Below are positions 1 to 10,700 of a stretch of DNA of 64,000 nucleotides, in pieces. Origin of the DNA: Adiantum capillus-veneris (lineage: Eukaryota > Streptophyta > Polypodiopsida > Polypodiales > Pteridaceae); assembly GCA_014529385.2 (NCBI GenBank), contig CM043944.1, forward strand, positions 176,879,740 through 176,943,739, read 5' to 3'. A program made the translations under genes and the position numbers. The number at the start of each line of letters is the position of its first letter. The first letter of the stretch is position 1. Under the pieces are notes generated by a model that ran no database searches, was not told the origin of the DNA, and was given only the letters and a program-made list of their open reading frames with translations.

Positions 1-150
1 TGTTTGATTATGGGATTGGACAATAGCTGTTTGCAGATTGCGTATCATGGTGTGTGTTTGCTAGGGGATAGGGGTGCTGTGAAATCACTGGGTTATAGAG
101 AGGCATTTATATTGTGTGCTGGTGGTTTCCTCACTTCCCCCTTTCCATCT
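1..150 (+). repeat. Repeat shared with 28946-29095
   Basis: This stretch is repeated in the same orientation at 28946-29095 with scattered substitutions. In both copies the similarity ends soon after the shared segment CACTTCCCCCTTTCC. It lies just upstream of the Gag-like frame and could be the 3' part of an LTR cut by the window edge, ending near 191 (TTTCTAACA). No primer-binding site was recognised, so that role is only inferred. Confidence 0.5.
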
Positions 151-209
151 TGTGGTGCCCCCACTGAGGACCCACTCATTGATTTCTAACAAGGTGTTCT
201 TGAATCAAG

Positions 210-1138
210 ATGAAGCAGGAATTTGGTCCGGTGCTCAAAGGAGATGAAGATGTCGATGATTGGCTGGCGGATTTTGAGCTCTTTATGCTGACAGTATTGC
301 AGATGCCAGGTGATGAAGCAAAGATCCGACTCTATCTTTGGTGCTGCGAGGTAAAGCAAAGGTTTGGTTTGATGGCTTGGAAGATGCCCACAAGCAGACT
401 TGGCTCGGATTTCGCGAACAATTCTTACAAAGGTATCGAAAGGTGGTGTCGGCTTCGAAGGCAGATGCAAAGATCAAAGGCTTGCAGCAAGCCGTAAGTG
501 CAAATTCCGATGGTTTTGTTGATAAATTTGAAGCTTATTGGGGGGATTTGGCGACTACTACCCAAGAAACCCATGCGGGATATTTGAAGATCGAAAGGTT
601 TCTATCATGCTTGCATCCCTATGTTCATGAGAGAGTCGATTATGAAGATCCAAGCACTTACGATGAAGCTGTCAGAATTGCCAAAGCAAAGAGTCGAAAG
701 GTGAAGAAGAAGATGGAAGCAGGATTGCTACAGTCGGCAATCACGGTAGCCAGTGGACCTAAACCCAAACCGATCAATGAGTATCAAGAGGTAAAAGCTC
801 CTTTTTTTGTTGATATGAATGTGATCAAAGCCCGTGAAGCTGATGACAGGGTAGAAGAGGTAAAAGAAGTGCCAACCAGGGCTCAAAAGGTGCAGAGAGG
901 TATATTCAGGGTGCCACCTAGTTTGCTTCCTCAACAGAGCGAGGTCGTAAAAGTTTTTCAAGAAGAGGTGCCAGTTCCAGAGCCAACAACGAGGAAGGTC
1001 ACAGTGGTCCAAGAATTGACAAGTTCAAAAGAGGAGTCCGACAATTCCCAGAGCTCCAACAACAGTTTGGACATAGATAGCATGTGGGAGACAGAATCCT
1101 GGTCTTCCAGAAATGAGACCTATGATGTTTTTATGTGA
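210..1138 (+). pseudogene. Retrotransposon Gag-like ORF with one frameshift
   Basis: The first part opens at ATG 210 and reads into WLADFELFMLTVLQMPGDEA, the start of a plant retrotransposon gag domain. The domain then continues in another frame from about 338 with GKAKVWFDGL, a block typical of the region before the gag W..F motif, then LGFREQFLQRY. Joining them needs one shift near 335-345. The C-terminal third is rich in K, E and S (EESDNSQSSNNS) and lacks a zinc knuckle. The protein would package element RNA in cytoplasmic particles. No protease, RT or integrase follows, so it is either a gag-only element or an internally deleted one. The Gag assignment is fairly secure. The element type is inferred. 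Confidence 0.6.
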
Positions 1139-1143
1139 ATTAA

Positions 1144-1911
1144 GTGGAGAACAGTGTATGCGAGTTGCCTGCCAACCATTTGAAGGTCGATGAGAAGCAT
1201 AGTGCAAGTGTGGAAATGTCTTGTGTGAACAAACTAGTTGAGAAGCCCTATCAAGTGTCTTATGATGGTGAGTCCCTATTGGAGGAAGAGGTATGGTTTG
1301 ATTGTGCATCAAATCTAGTTGAAGAGCAGGTTTTTGAGAGTGACTTGCAAGAGCTGGAAGCAGAAGCAGAGGTATGTCGAAGTGATTTGTCTATGCAGGG
1401 GGTGGGGCAACTTTGCCTTGGTGAGCATGTCGAGGTGTGCTTTGAAGTTTCAGAGTTTGTGTGTGGTCGTGGAGAGCTAGCTCCGACAGATGACTCTATG
1501 GAAGCTGATACATGTGCAACCTATAAGAGAGAGGTTCCATGCAGAGAGGAAGGTGCCACCAACCTTGCAGAGGATAAGGTGTTTGAAGAACAGATTGTAG
1601 ATCTAGCAGGTCATGTTCTTGAGCATGAGAAGGGGACCTTGGTGCCGTTTACAGAGGGTTTGGATACAGGTTTGCAAAGGGATCAAATTTACTTGGCTAT
1701 GCAGAAGATGGAAGCAAATGGCATGGTTTTGAAGCTATGTGTTAGGCTATTGATAGCTATGTTGTTCCACGTTGCTTTGCAAGGTGTACTATGCAGGTTT
1801 CACTGCTCATATGATAAAAGTGATGATATGGAGGGTTCTCTAACAGGTGACGTAAGAGCGGTTTATGGTACAAATGCTTCAAGTGATCTAAGGTATGCTT
1901 ATGGTTGGTAG
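1144..1911 (+). CDS. Hypothetical acidic ORF after the Gag-like frame
   Basis: An open frame of about 255 codons begins six bases after the gag-like stop. Its first codon is GTG, not ATG, so it may be the continuation of the upstream protein after a frameshift or stop rather than an independent gene. It is acidic and cysteine-containing, with many Glu and Asp residues and one hydrophobic stretch near residues 200-215 (LCVRLLIAMLFHVALQGVL) that could be a membrane segment. I do not recognise a family. Its position suggests the spacer or C-terminal part of a gag-only retroelement polyprotein. Chance openness cannot be excluded. Confidence 0.35.
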   Translation: MENSVCELPANHLKVDEKHSASVEMSCVNKLVEKPYQVSYDGESLLEEEVWFDCASNLVEEQVFESDLQELEAEAEVCRSDLSMQGVGQLCLGEHVEVCFEVSEFVCGRGELAPTDDSMEADTCATYKREVPCREEGATNLAEDKVFEEQIVDLAGHVLEHEKGTLVPFTEGLDTGLQRDQIYLAMQKMEANGMVLKLCVRLLIAMLFHVALQGVLCRFHCSYDKSDDMEGSLTGDVRAVYGTNASSDLRYAYGW

Positions 1912-3629
1912 AGAGACTTATAGATGCCGGATGACGAAGCTCCATGTGGTGGAGAGATGGAAGGATGGTGTGTCCATTGGCCTACAAGTGCAAAGAGGGG
2001 CTTCAATGTGCATGTTTTACAGGTGGATGGCCACGACCAGTGTTGTATATTTGCAAGTGGAGCCTACACTATGATTGGGGAAGCTGTGAGCTTTCCATTT
2101 GACCCTGGAGGGTGATGCAGTAGCAGATGCTCTTCTCTCTATGTCTAACCTATCTATATAGCCACTATAATTTTTCTTATACAGTCTATATATCTATGTT
2201 ATATCATTCTCTCTATACATACTTATTTCACCTAAATAATACTATGGTTGAGCATAAATACTCAACGAAGGGGTGGGCAATGATGGTACAACCAAACCAT
2301 GTCGACCTAGGGAAGTGCAGGAAGCCCAGGCATGAAGGTTTGCAAGAAGATGGTACGATGCTTGAGAGGTTGCTTGATGCAAGGTACAACATGTATCAGG
2401 TATATGTCAAATGTGGCTTTTGACAGGTCAAAGGTGATTTTCAAGCTTAGCCGCTCGGGTCTCTTAAAGTCTCTTGCTCGGGATAGTACCATGCTGTGTA
2501 TGTTGAGTGCTTGCATTGCTTGGACAAGGTCCGAGTTCTGATGATGCTTGAAGATGGATGGATAAAAATTTATGACCATGAGGCTGGCAGCACGAAAAGT
2601 GATCCTCGGACTTGCTTCTGATCATTGGAAATGCGACAGGAAGCTAAGCACATTTTTTAGGAGAGGGTGGAGGTCAAGCTTCGAAGGGTGTACAAGAGTA
2701 GAAGTTGAAGGACGGTTTTTGAACAACCAATGAGCGTCACAATGCGATGGCATGGGACCCGTCGCCAAGCGAGGCTTAAAAAAGCATAGCCTGGAGGTAT
2801 TAAAAGGACAAAAAGAAAAAAAGCCTTCTGTGGGTCTGCAGTAAACGAGCAGCGTGGCAGGGAAGCTTGACAGGTGGAGGACGTGCATGGAGGAAGGCCA
2901 ATTTGAGAGAATGAGGAGGGCACTGCAGTTCTTATTGGAGAGGGAGTGCCATCCGAGGAGTGAAGGTTCTGAGAAGGCAGGAGGCTAGACCAGGGAGGGC
3001 GAGGCCAACGCGGGTTTTTCAAGAAGGATGGGCCGCCGGTGCATGAAGAGGATGAGGAGAGCCGCCCCTTGCATTGGAGCAGTCAGAGACCATCGACGGG
3101 GGGGTGTGAAGGAGAGAAGCGGCCATGGGATGTGGGATGATGACACCGAGGGGGTGGCAGCAGATGGTGAGGCCGCAAACTACTGACACAAGGACTTTCA
3201 AACATATTTCCATATAGAAAAAAACAAGTTTTCTTAGGTACACGTGCCCTTTCCCCAGGTAAAAGTGGACTTGAGTAAAGGGTTTAAATAGGAAAAGTTA
3301 TTTCCAATATAGGATTCACAGGAAGCCTCTCTCTCTCTCCCTCCTCTTTTTCACTCTCTCTACCTATAACGGCACACAACAAAGTCTTGTTCTAATTCTT
3401 GGCTGAGACTCAAATAGTGCCGCGATTTTGCTCGCATTAGAGATATGCCTTACCCGCGAGCGCTGAGACGAGCTCCTCCTCGAGGTCCTGTGCATGTTCG
3501 CTCGCCAGCTTCTTTTTCTCTGCTGTTCGCCTTCCTCTGTGCTCGTTGATCTGCACAGGTGAGTCCTCGAGCTCGCCTGCACCTTTCTTTTGTAGAGCGA
3601 GAGAGAGAAAGATTGATTTCTTTAATTAT

Positions 3630-3634
<5 letters not shown>
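1912..3634. other. Unassigned DNA with a possible 5' exon end at 3559
   Basis: No convincing gene was seen. Short ORFs at 1924-2115 and 2127-2541 show no recognisable motif. The segment 3320-3558 is CT-rich and then GC-richer than its surroundings. It ends in CTGCACAG followed by GTGAGT, a consensus 5' splice site. It could be a first exon or 5' UTR, but no downstream exon was found. Confidence 0.3.
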
Positions 3635-3705
<71 letters not shown>

Positions 3706-3764
3706 TTTCCACTTGAATGTGTATATGTATTGTGTGTGTGAGAGAGAGTTTTATCTACTTGAAA

Positions 3765-3856
<92 letters not shown>

Positions 3857-3889
3857 ATGCTTGTTTGTTTGTGTGTGTGTGTGTGTGTA

Positions 3890-3936
<47 letters not shown>

Positions 3937-3940
3937 TTTG
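3635..3940. repeat. Compound (TG)n(AG)n microsatellites
   Basis: Three successive tracts each run from (TG)n into (AG)n: about 3635-3702, 3770-3852 and 3870-3934. Short spacers contain related words such as TTGAATGTGTATATG and TTGAAAGTGTATGTG, suggesting the compound unit was itself duplicated. Confidence 0.9.
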
Positions 3941-3945
3941 GGAAA

Positions 3946-4062
3946 AATTAAGATAAAAATTCTTGACTGAAAATTCAAAAGAAAGGGTAAGAGTACGATA
4001 GAATTAAGATAAAAATTCTTGACTGAAAATTCAAAGGAAAGGGTAAGAATACGATAGCGGGT

Positions 4063-4119
<57 letters not shown>
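3946..4119. repeat. 56-bp tandem duplication followed by (AG)n
   Basis: Two near-identical 56-bp copies (3946-4001 and 4002-4057) contain AATTAAGATAAAAATTCTTG. A further (AG)n tract runs from about 4066 to 4119. About 500 bp of DNA with no recognised gene lies between it and the gypsy element. Confidence 0.85.
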
Positions 4120-4122
<3 letters not shown>

Positions 4123-4631
4123 ATTAAGGCCTACGGAAAGCTGCAATAGACCTATGAGACAATCTATCTACAATAGTGATCTGTTCTTTGGTATCCGAAA
4201 ATGAAAACCGAATTGGAAAAACATGAGAACTCTTAACTACTAGTTGGGGAAGCTATAGCTATGACACGATACGATATTTGATGTTCAATGATGTGGATAT
4301 AACCCAAAACCTATTAGGGTGGAGACAAGATGGAGCTCTATACTAGAAGTAATGCACCTCTATATGTGTCTGGTGTGTACTAAGTTTGATATGCACCTAT
4401 CTCCATCCTGTATCAATGAAGGGATATAAGACGATATCTAGAAGCGATAGGGGTCGGCTCATATTTGGGTGATCCTCGTCTCCATCTCCTGATGTAGTGG
4501 TGTGTGATCTCTGTCACTTCTTTGTGGTGGAGTCGGGACAATTGAAAACCATGAACTCTTTGTCTTTGATTGGCTTTCAGACTCTTTGGAAGTATGGGAT
4601 CAACGTATAAATGGTGATGGAGATGGACGAT

Positions 4632-5129
4632 TGTAATGGGGTTGATCAGGAAAGGCTTAGACAGATTCTGCATATTCCCTGATAATTGCCTAACACTTAA
4701 CCAACCACCAATACAGGACCACACAGTATGTATGCACTTCAAACCTTCAGATACTTCATCGACAAGATCAAAGGGAATACATATATCTCATATTTATACT
4801 CAGGATTTCATCAGTTATTCATCAGACATAGATCAGAATCAGAACAGACAATAGACAGATAGATATAACTGCCGCCTTCCATTTCCCATCATCATCACAC
4901 ACCAGCGTCATCCCCTTTTCTTCCTTACATCATCGAAGATCACAAAAGATACAAAAGCCCCTACAAAAAGTTACATCCTTTCACATAATGTCTTTTCCTA
5001 CTTACTTCGTAATAGGTTTCTGATTATCTCCTGAGTTGACTCTGACCTGATAACTTTCTGATTGGAATCTGAACTCATCCTGATAGTTCCCTGACTGCAT
5101 ATTAATTATGGTAAAGGTCCCCTTTACCA
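4632..5129 (-). repeat. 3' LTR of the 9.7-kb gypsy element
   Basis: On the plus strand it begins TGTAATGGGG and ends CCCTTTACCA. It matches 13816-14313 without indels and with roughly ten substitutions. The preceding 5 bases, ACGAT, form the target-site duplication. Confidence 0.93.
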
Positions 5130-5192
5130 CCTGGCACACCCGGTGGTACCAAAAAGAAACTTTTTGGCGACCTGAACCCACAATTCCCTTGA

Positions 5193-7775
5193 TCACTCCT
5201 TTTGTTCAACCTCCAGCACACCATCTTCTTGAGTAAGCATTTCTTCAACTTTGTCCTCCACATTTTGCAATTCTGTATCTCCCTGATCATCTACTATCAG
5301 CTGTTGCAAGATTTCTTCTTCATTAATCTGCGCCTGCTGCATCAGATTTGTTTCAGGTACAGTCTTCTCCTTTTCTGCAACCACATTGTTTTGCCCCTGA
5401 TCTGCAATCTCTTCAGAAAACTTTTCCAATTCCTGATTATCATTTTTCCTATGCTGTGCAATTGTATCCACTAAAGTATCCAACATTGGAGTCTTTAGTA
5501 CATCATCTTCCTGAACACCCTCTTTTTCAATCTGTTTGTTGTCCTGTGACTGTTGCTCAAGGAGAGAGTTATATTTTTCATGTAACTCCTCATACTGAAA
5601 TTTCAGTATCTCATACTCCTCCTTGTTTTCTTCTTTGGCAAATATTTCATATGGTTTAGACATCACTTCTTCTAGCCTGACTCCCAGATTTTGCCAAATT
5701 TGTTCTCCCTGCTTCCTCAGTTGAGCCTTCATGTCTTCAACCTCCTCAGGTGACAAGTACCATCCATCAATTGACAACTCATCATCTGTGCATTCTCTAA
5801 TTTGCTTTTCCACATCTTTACAGGCTGCCACTCTATTCAGTAGAACCCTGTTGTCTGCTTCTAAAGCTACATTAGTATTTTCTAAATTCCCCAACTCCAT
5901 AGTCAATACTGCTTTCCACTCATTCTGCCACACTTTGTACATTTTTGCATTGCTCTCTCTTCTGTGCAAATGACCCTGAAACATCTTTAACTTTTCTTCC
6001 ATTTTCTGATTTTGCTCTGATGCTGCCTTGAGCTTCTCCTGCAACTCTTCAATTTCCTCCACTGTCATTGTCTTTTTACTCAACTGCCTTGCCAATTCTT
6101 CTTTCTCCTCCACAAGTTTTCCATTTGTCCTCTCCAAAAGTTCACTGTTCATGTTCTGCTGCTCCACAAACTTCTTTAATATCTCTACAGACTCTAAGGC
6201 TTTTGAGTATGTAACATCTTGAAAAAATTGTTTAACAAGAGACTGTTTGATATCCTCTTGCTTCTTTCCACTCTCGGTCTCCTTGGTCTGCACGACATCT
6301 AACCTTCTTTTCTTCAACTTGATGGAACGCTTCACCGGAGTTGTCTGAGCCCCCACAAGCTTTATCTGTCCATCTTCCTCTTCAGCCCAGAATTTTGGAA
6401 TCTCTACATTTGTATTCAACCCCATAGTTTCCATACATTCACCATGTGAATACTTTGCTGACCACATACTCTTATATATGCCTGTCTTGGACTCATGATA
6501 CTTCTTTGTCTTCATTTCCCTGTCAATCATCTGCTCAGAACCCAACAGTTCATGCTGCCCAAATACTTCCTGACTGTGTCCTTCCTGTCTGTCAGCCACC
6601 TGTTTTGACCCTGATGGTGTCATCGCCCTCAATACACCATTATTCTTTACATGCATGAAAATTGCAGCAATCAAAGGTCCCACTTTTGTACTTCTCTGCA
6701 CTCTTTTCTTTTCTTTGAAAAATACCTCTGAATGTATTCTTTCATACAACATTGTTGCCCATCCAAATCTCTTACCCTTCTCTGCCATGCTGAGAATTGC
6801 ATAATTCTCTCTTGATATGTAATCCAACTTCACCAATAACATGACCCTTTCCAAAAACCATTTTATTTGCTGCAATCTCTCTGCATCAGACACATTTTTC
6901 AAAGAAAAATAATTGCGAGTACCTTCACTCTTCCCAAATTCTGCATCCATGTCCTCCTCAGATGCTTTGTCCACCGCATTATCAATTCCTTCAGGCAATC
7001 CAAATACTGTCGCCACTAATGCTGCTGACAAGTAAACTCCGTGTCCCACCAATCCATTACAATCTATAAGCTGCGCCATCATCATGCCTGTTTGAGTCGT
7101 GAAACGCCAGTGTGTCCATGGCAACTGTGCATACTCCAATAGCTGAATAGACTGCAGCCATCGTGCATGTCTGGGTTGGAAGGAATCGATCTCCACCTTA
7201 AAATCCATGAGATGATGCTCTGTTGCTTGTCTGGCCTTCATTTGAAGCGGTGTCAGCTGCTGTACATCCTCTTCCTCATCGTCGATCTCCACCATTGTTC
7301 CAGGGCTTGGCCTTGCCGATCTCAGCCCCCTCCTTTGCACCATCGCTTCAAAATCAACAGCTTCTCTAGCTAACGGCGGCGTACGCTGGGCTTGCTCTTC
7401 ACCTAGCAACACACTCTTTCTCTTCTGCATGGCGGGCACTAACGCTGACGCACTATTACTTGAGATGTCAAGTCCTCTGTCAGTTTGAAAACACGAAAAC
7501 GTGGTCTCACACTCCACCTTCACTTCTCTATTCATAATACCTCGTACCCCCGAATCGAGAAAAAATATTCCCACCTCATTTTGACACTCTTTTTGAGGAA
7601 CCTCCCCTTCAAATAATTTCAACCGATACCCATTCAGTGGTTTTCCAAACTGGTTCCCAACTTCATCCTGTAACACAAAAGTTCCTGGCCCTCTGACTTC
7701 TGCTATCTGATAAGGCCCTACATATCTCAGCTTGAGTTTCCCTGGTCTTGGCCCCAACTTACTGTTATATACCAT
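5193..7775 (-). CDS. Post-integrase ORF: integrase C-terminus plus coiled-coil protein
   Basis: This 860-codon open frame starts with the last ~57 residues of a gypsy integrase (GPYQIAEVRGPGTFVLQDEVG), separated from the integrase frame by a -1 shift at a T5A7 run. The rest is not recognised. From about residue 115 there is a basic Met start candidate (MQKRKS), then an acidic stretch (IDDEEEDVQQ), and a mostly helical region at ~180-400 with WTHWRF and YLSAALVATVFGLPEGID. A basic patch (KRSIKLKKRR) follows near 490, then a long coiled coil at ~520-720 and an acidic Gln/Glu-rich tail. It occupies the place where some plant gypsy elements keep an env-like or extra ORF. There are no membrane segments, so an envelope role is unlikely. 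It is fully open, unlike gag-pol. Confidence 0.75.
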   Translation of the reverse strand: MVYNSKLGPRPGKLKLRYVGPYQIAEVRGPGTFVLQDEVGNQFGKPLNGYRLKLFEGEVPQKECQNEVGIFFLDSGVRGIMNREVKVECETTFSCFQTDRGLDISSNSASALVPAMQKRKSVLLGEEQAQRTPPLAREAVDFEAMVQRRGLRSARPSPGTMVEIDDEEEDVQQLTPLQMKARQATEHHLMDFKVEIDSFQPRHARWLQSIQLLEYAQLPWTHWRFTTQTGMMMAQLIDCNGLVGHGVYLSAALVATVFGLPEGIDNAVDKASEEDMDAEFGKSEGTRNYFSLKNVSDAERLQQIKWFLERVMLLVKLDYISRENYAILSMAEKGKRFGWATMLYERIHSEVFFKEKKRVQRSTKVGPLIAAIFMHVKNNGVLRAMTPSGSKQVADRQEGHSQEVFGQHELLGSEQMIDREMKTKKYHESKTGIYKSMWSAKYSHGECMETMGLNTNVEIPKFWAEEEDGQIKLVGAQTTPVKRSIKLKKRRLDVVQTKETESGKKQEDIKQSLVKQFFQDVTYSKALESVEILKKFVEQQNMNSELLERTNGKLVEEKEELARQLSKKTMTVEEIEELQEKLKAASEQNQKMEEKLKMFQGHLHRRESNAKMYKVWQNEWKAVLTMELGNLENTNVALEADNRVLLNRVAACKDVEKQIRECTDDELSIDGWYLSPEEVEDMKAQLRKQGEQIWQNLGVRLEEVMSKPYEIFAKEENKEEYEILKFQYEELHEKYNSLLEQQSQDNKQIEKEGVQEDDVLKTPMLDTLVDTIAQHRKNDNQELEKFSEEIADQGQNNVVAEKEKTVPETNLMQQAQINEEEILQQLIVDDQGDTELQNVEDKVEEMLTQEDGVLEVEQKE

Positions 7776-7792
7776 GACCCAGTCTCCTTTTT

Positions 7793-10700
7793 TTAAAAAT
7801 TGAACTTAATGTGTCGAGACACCCATGCTTTCCTTCTGTTTTGCACTACTTCTGCCAAATAAGCACTCAGAATCCTATCCTCCTCCAATTTCAACAAGGA
7901 TTCCTCCCTGAAAGGTATAGACTCTTCTGGAGACAGTCTATGCTCAACTGCAATTCTCAGACTAGGAACTACAAATTCCATTGGTACTACTGCTTCTAGT
8001 CCATATACTAGCCTGAAAGGTGTCTGACCTGTTGTCACCTTGAAAGCTGTCCTGAAAGCCCACAAAGCAGAATCAAGCTTTGTATCCCAATCCTTCCTAT
8101 TGTCCTCCACAATCTTCTTCAAAATTCTGATCAGGATCTTATTAGTACTCTCTGCCTGTCCATTTGCTTGTGGATAATACACTGTAGACTTCTTGTGTAT
8201 TATTAGGTGTGACTCAGTTAACGTCTTGATCACTTTGTTGAGGAAATGTACTCCTTGATCTGAAACCAATTCCACAGGACACCCAAATCTGGTCATAATA
8301 TTCCTATAGAGGAATCTTGCCACACTACCTGCAGTATTATCCCTTGGTGCCACTGCTTCAACCCATTTTGTTGCATAATCAGTAGCCACCAGAATATATC
8401 TGTTTTGAGTATTTCTTGCAGAAGGAATAATAGGTCCCATGAAATCCAAACCCCACTTTTGAAAAGGTTCAAGTGGTACCACTGGTTGCAAAGGCATCCT
8501 ATCTGCATCATTTGGCCTTCCATCCCTCTGACAGAACAAACACTGCCTGCAATAGTTGTAAGCATCCTATTGAATACTTGGCCACCATAACCCTGCCTGA
8601 AATACTTTTCTAGCAGTTACTTTATGAGAAAAGTGTCCTCCAGCATTGCCCCAATGAGCCTCTGAAAGAACTGCCTTTTGTTCAGCTTTCCCTGAAACAC
8701 ACCTTCTGATCACCTAATCTATTCCTTTCTTGTATAACATTCCTGATATTACCATAAATGATCTGCTCCTCAATGCCAACCTCTTCCTTCTATCTGAAGT
8801 CATCTCTTCTGGAAAAAAACCCTCCACCAAGAACTGAAACATCTCATCATACCAATCTTCTGCTATCAGACCTGTCACCACCTGAAACAGTCCTGCATCA
8901 GGTAATTCATCAGGCACTCCATCTGGTGGTTCTCCTATCTCCAATCTGCTCAAGTAATCTGCAATGGCATGCTCTTTCCCCGGTGTATGCACCACACTAT
9001 AGTCAAATTCCTGAAGTAAAAGAACCCATCTTGCCAACCTGCCTGACAACTGTGGTTTATTAACCATATAGATCAAAGCTTGATGATCCACATGAAACAC
9101 CACCTTATTGGCCAACAAGTAATGCCTGAACTTCTTCAATGCATAAACCATGCCTAAACCTTCTCTTTCAGTTATTGAATAGTTCCTTTCAGCAGAGGAT
9201 AGCACCCTGCTTGCATAATAGATAGGTCTAAACCATCCCTTCTCACTCTCTTGCATCAGGACTGCTCCCACTGCACAATGACTTGCATCCACAAATATAT
9301 GGAATGGCAAATTCCAATCTGGAGAAATTAGAATTGGTGCCACCACCAACATCTTCTTCAATAATTCAAAGGCCTTTTGCTGATCAGTAGACCATAAGAA
9401 TGGTACATCCTTCTTGGTAAGCTTTGTCAGTGATTGACAAACATATGCCAAATACCTCAAAAATCTGTTATGCCACTTTACTTGTCCCAAAATCCTTGAC
9501 AACTGTTTCAAGTTCTTAGGTACTGGTGCCTTCAGAATTGCCTCCACCTTCCTGGAATCAATGGCAATCCATTCTTTTGATATCACATGTCCCAAAAGAA
9601 TCCCACTGCTTATTGCAAATGCACACTTTTCAAGGTTCAAAGAAAGTCTAGCTTCCCTGCACTTCTGCAAACAGAGCCTGAGATGTCCTAAATGCTCATC
9701 TTTTCTCCCAAAAACACTGAAATCCAAGAACACCCTCATAAAAGTTGTCAAGAAAGGAGCAAACACTTGTTGAACCCACTTCTGAAAAGTAGGAGGTGCA
9801 TTTTTCAATCCAAACCCCATCACATTGTAAGCAAACACTCCCCATTTTGTAATAAAGGCAGTTTTTTCTCTGTCCTCCACTGCCATCCTGATCTGATTAT
9901 AGCCACTAAAACCATCCAAAAAGCTATACATTTCATGTCCTGCAACCACATCCAACATTGTATCACAATATGGAAGTGGAAAAGGATCAGTCAGTGTGGC
10001 AGCATTCAGCTTCCTCCAATCCACACAAACCCTGATCTTCCTATTCTTCTTTGGAACAACCACTATTGGAGATAACCATGTCACCTTGTCAACCGGGTAA
10101 ATGAAACCTACTGCCACAAGCTTGTCCAATTCCTCTTTCACTTGCTTAGCATAACTTGGGTTTAATCTGTATCTTTGTTGTACCACTGGGACTGCATCAG
10201 CCTTCAGGTTGATCCTGTGTTCACAAAAAGCTGGATCCACTCCTTTCATGTCACTGTAATGCCAGGCAAATACATCCTTGTATTCCCTGAGTAAACCCTG
10301 CAGTCCTCTTTTAAAATTCTGATCCAGATTGACACTGACCCTGACCTTCTGAGAATTGCCCTCTGTTCCTAGATCCATGTCTTCCAAATCATCTTCCCTT
10401 ACCCTTGAACTTTTTGAAAGATATTCCTCAAAATCTTTCTCTGCCCTGATCTCTGCATGTTTCTGTTCTGCCTCCAAATAAGATCCTTCAGGAAACAGCT
10501 TTCTCTTGCCCAATTTTTTCTTCAATTTCTCCACCTTGGGATCATTAGCTACATATTTCTCTGCAATATTTTGTACATCCACTTCAAATATTGGAATGAT
10601 AGAAGAATTTACCCTCAAAAATTCCTCTTCCTCATCTTCTTCCAATTCTGGAGCCATATTGATTGTTTCTGCATGCAAAGGTCTGCAATCAAGTGGAAGT

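Noticed and set aside
3361-3570. First exon of a host gene
   Set aside because: There is a consensus donor, but no start codon context, second exon or protein match was found; noted only as unassigned DNA.
3559-4146. ORFs made of Cys-Val, Arg-Glu or Ser-Leu repeats
   Set aside because: Translations of (TG)n and (AG)n microsatellites. The same applies at 49503-49735, 51008-51265 and 54269-54851.
7775-7805. Programmed -1 frameshift between integrase and the long ORF
   Set aside because: The T5A7 run could slip, but the layout (AAT TTT TAA) is not a standard slippery heptamer and the element has other decay mutations. A simple indel in a homopolymer is the better explanation.
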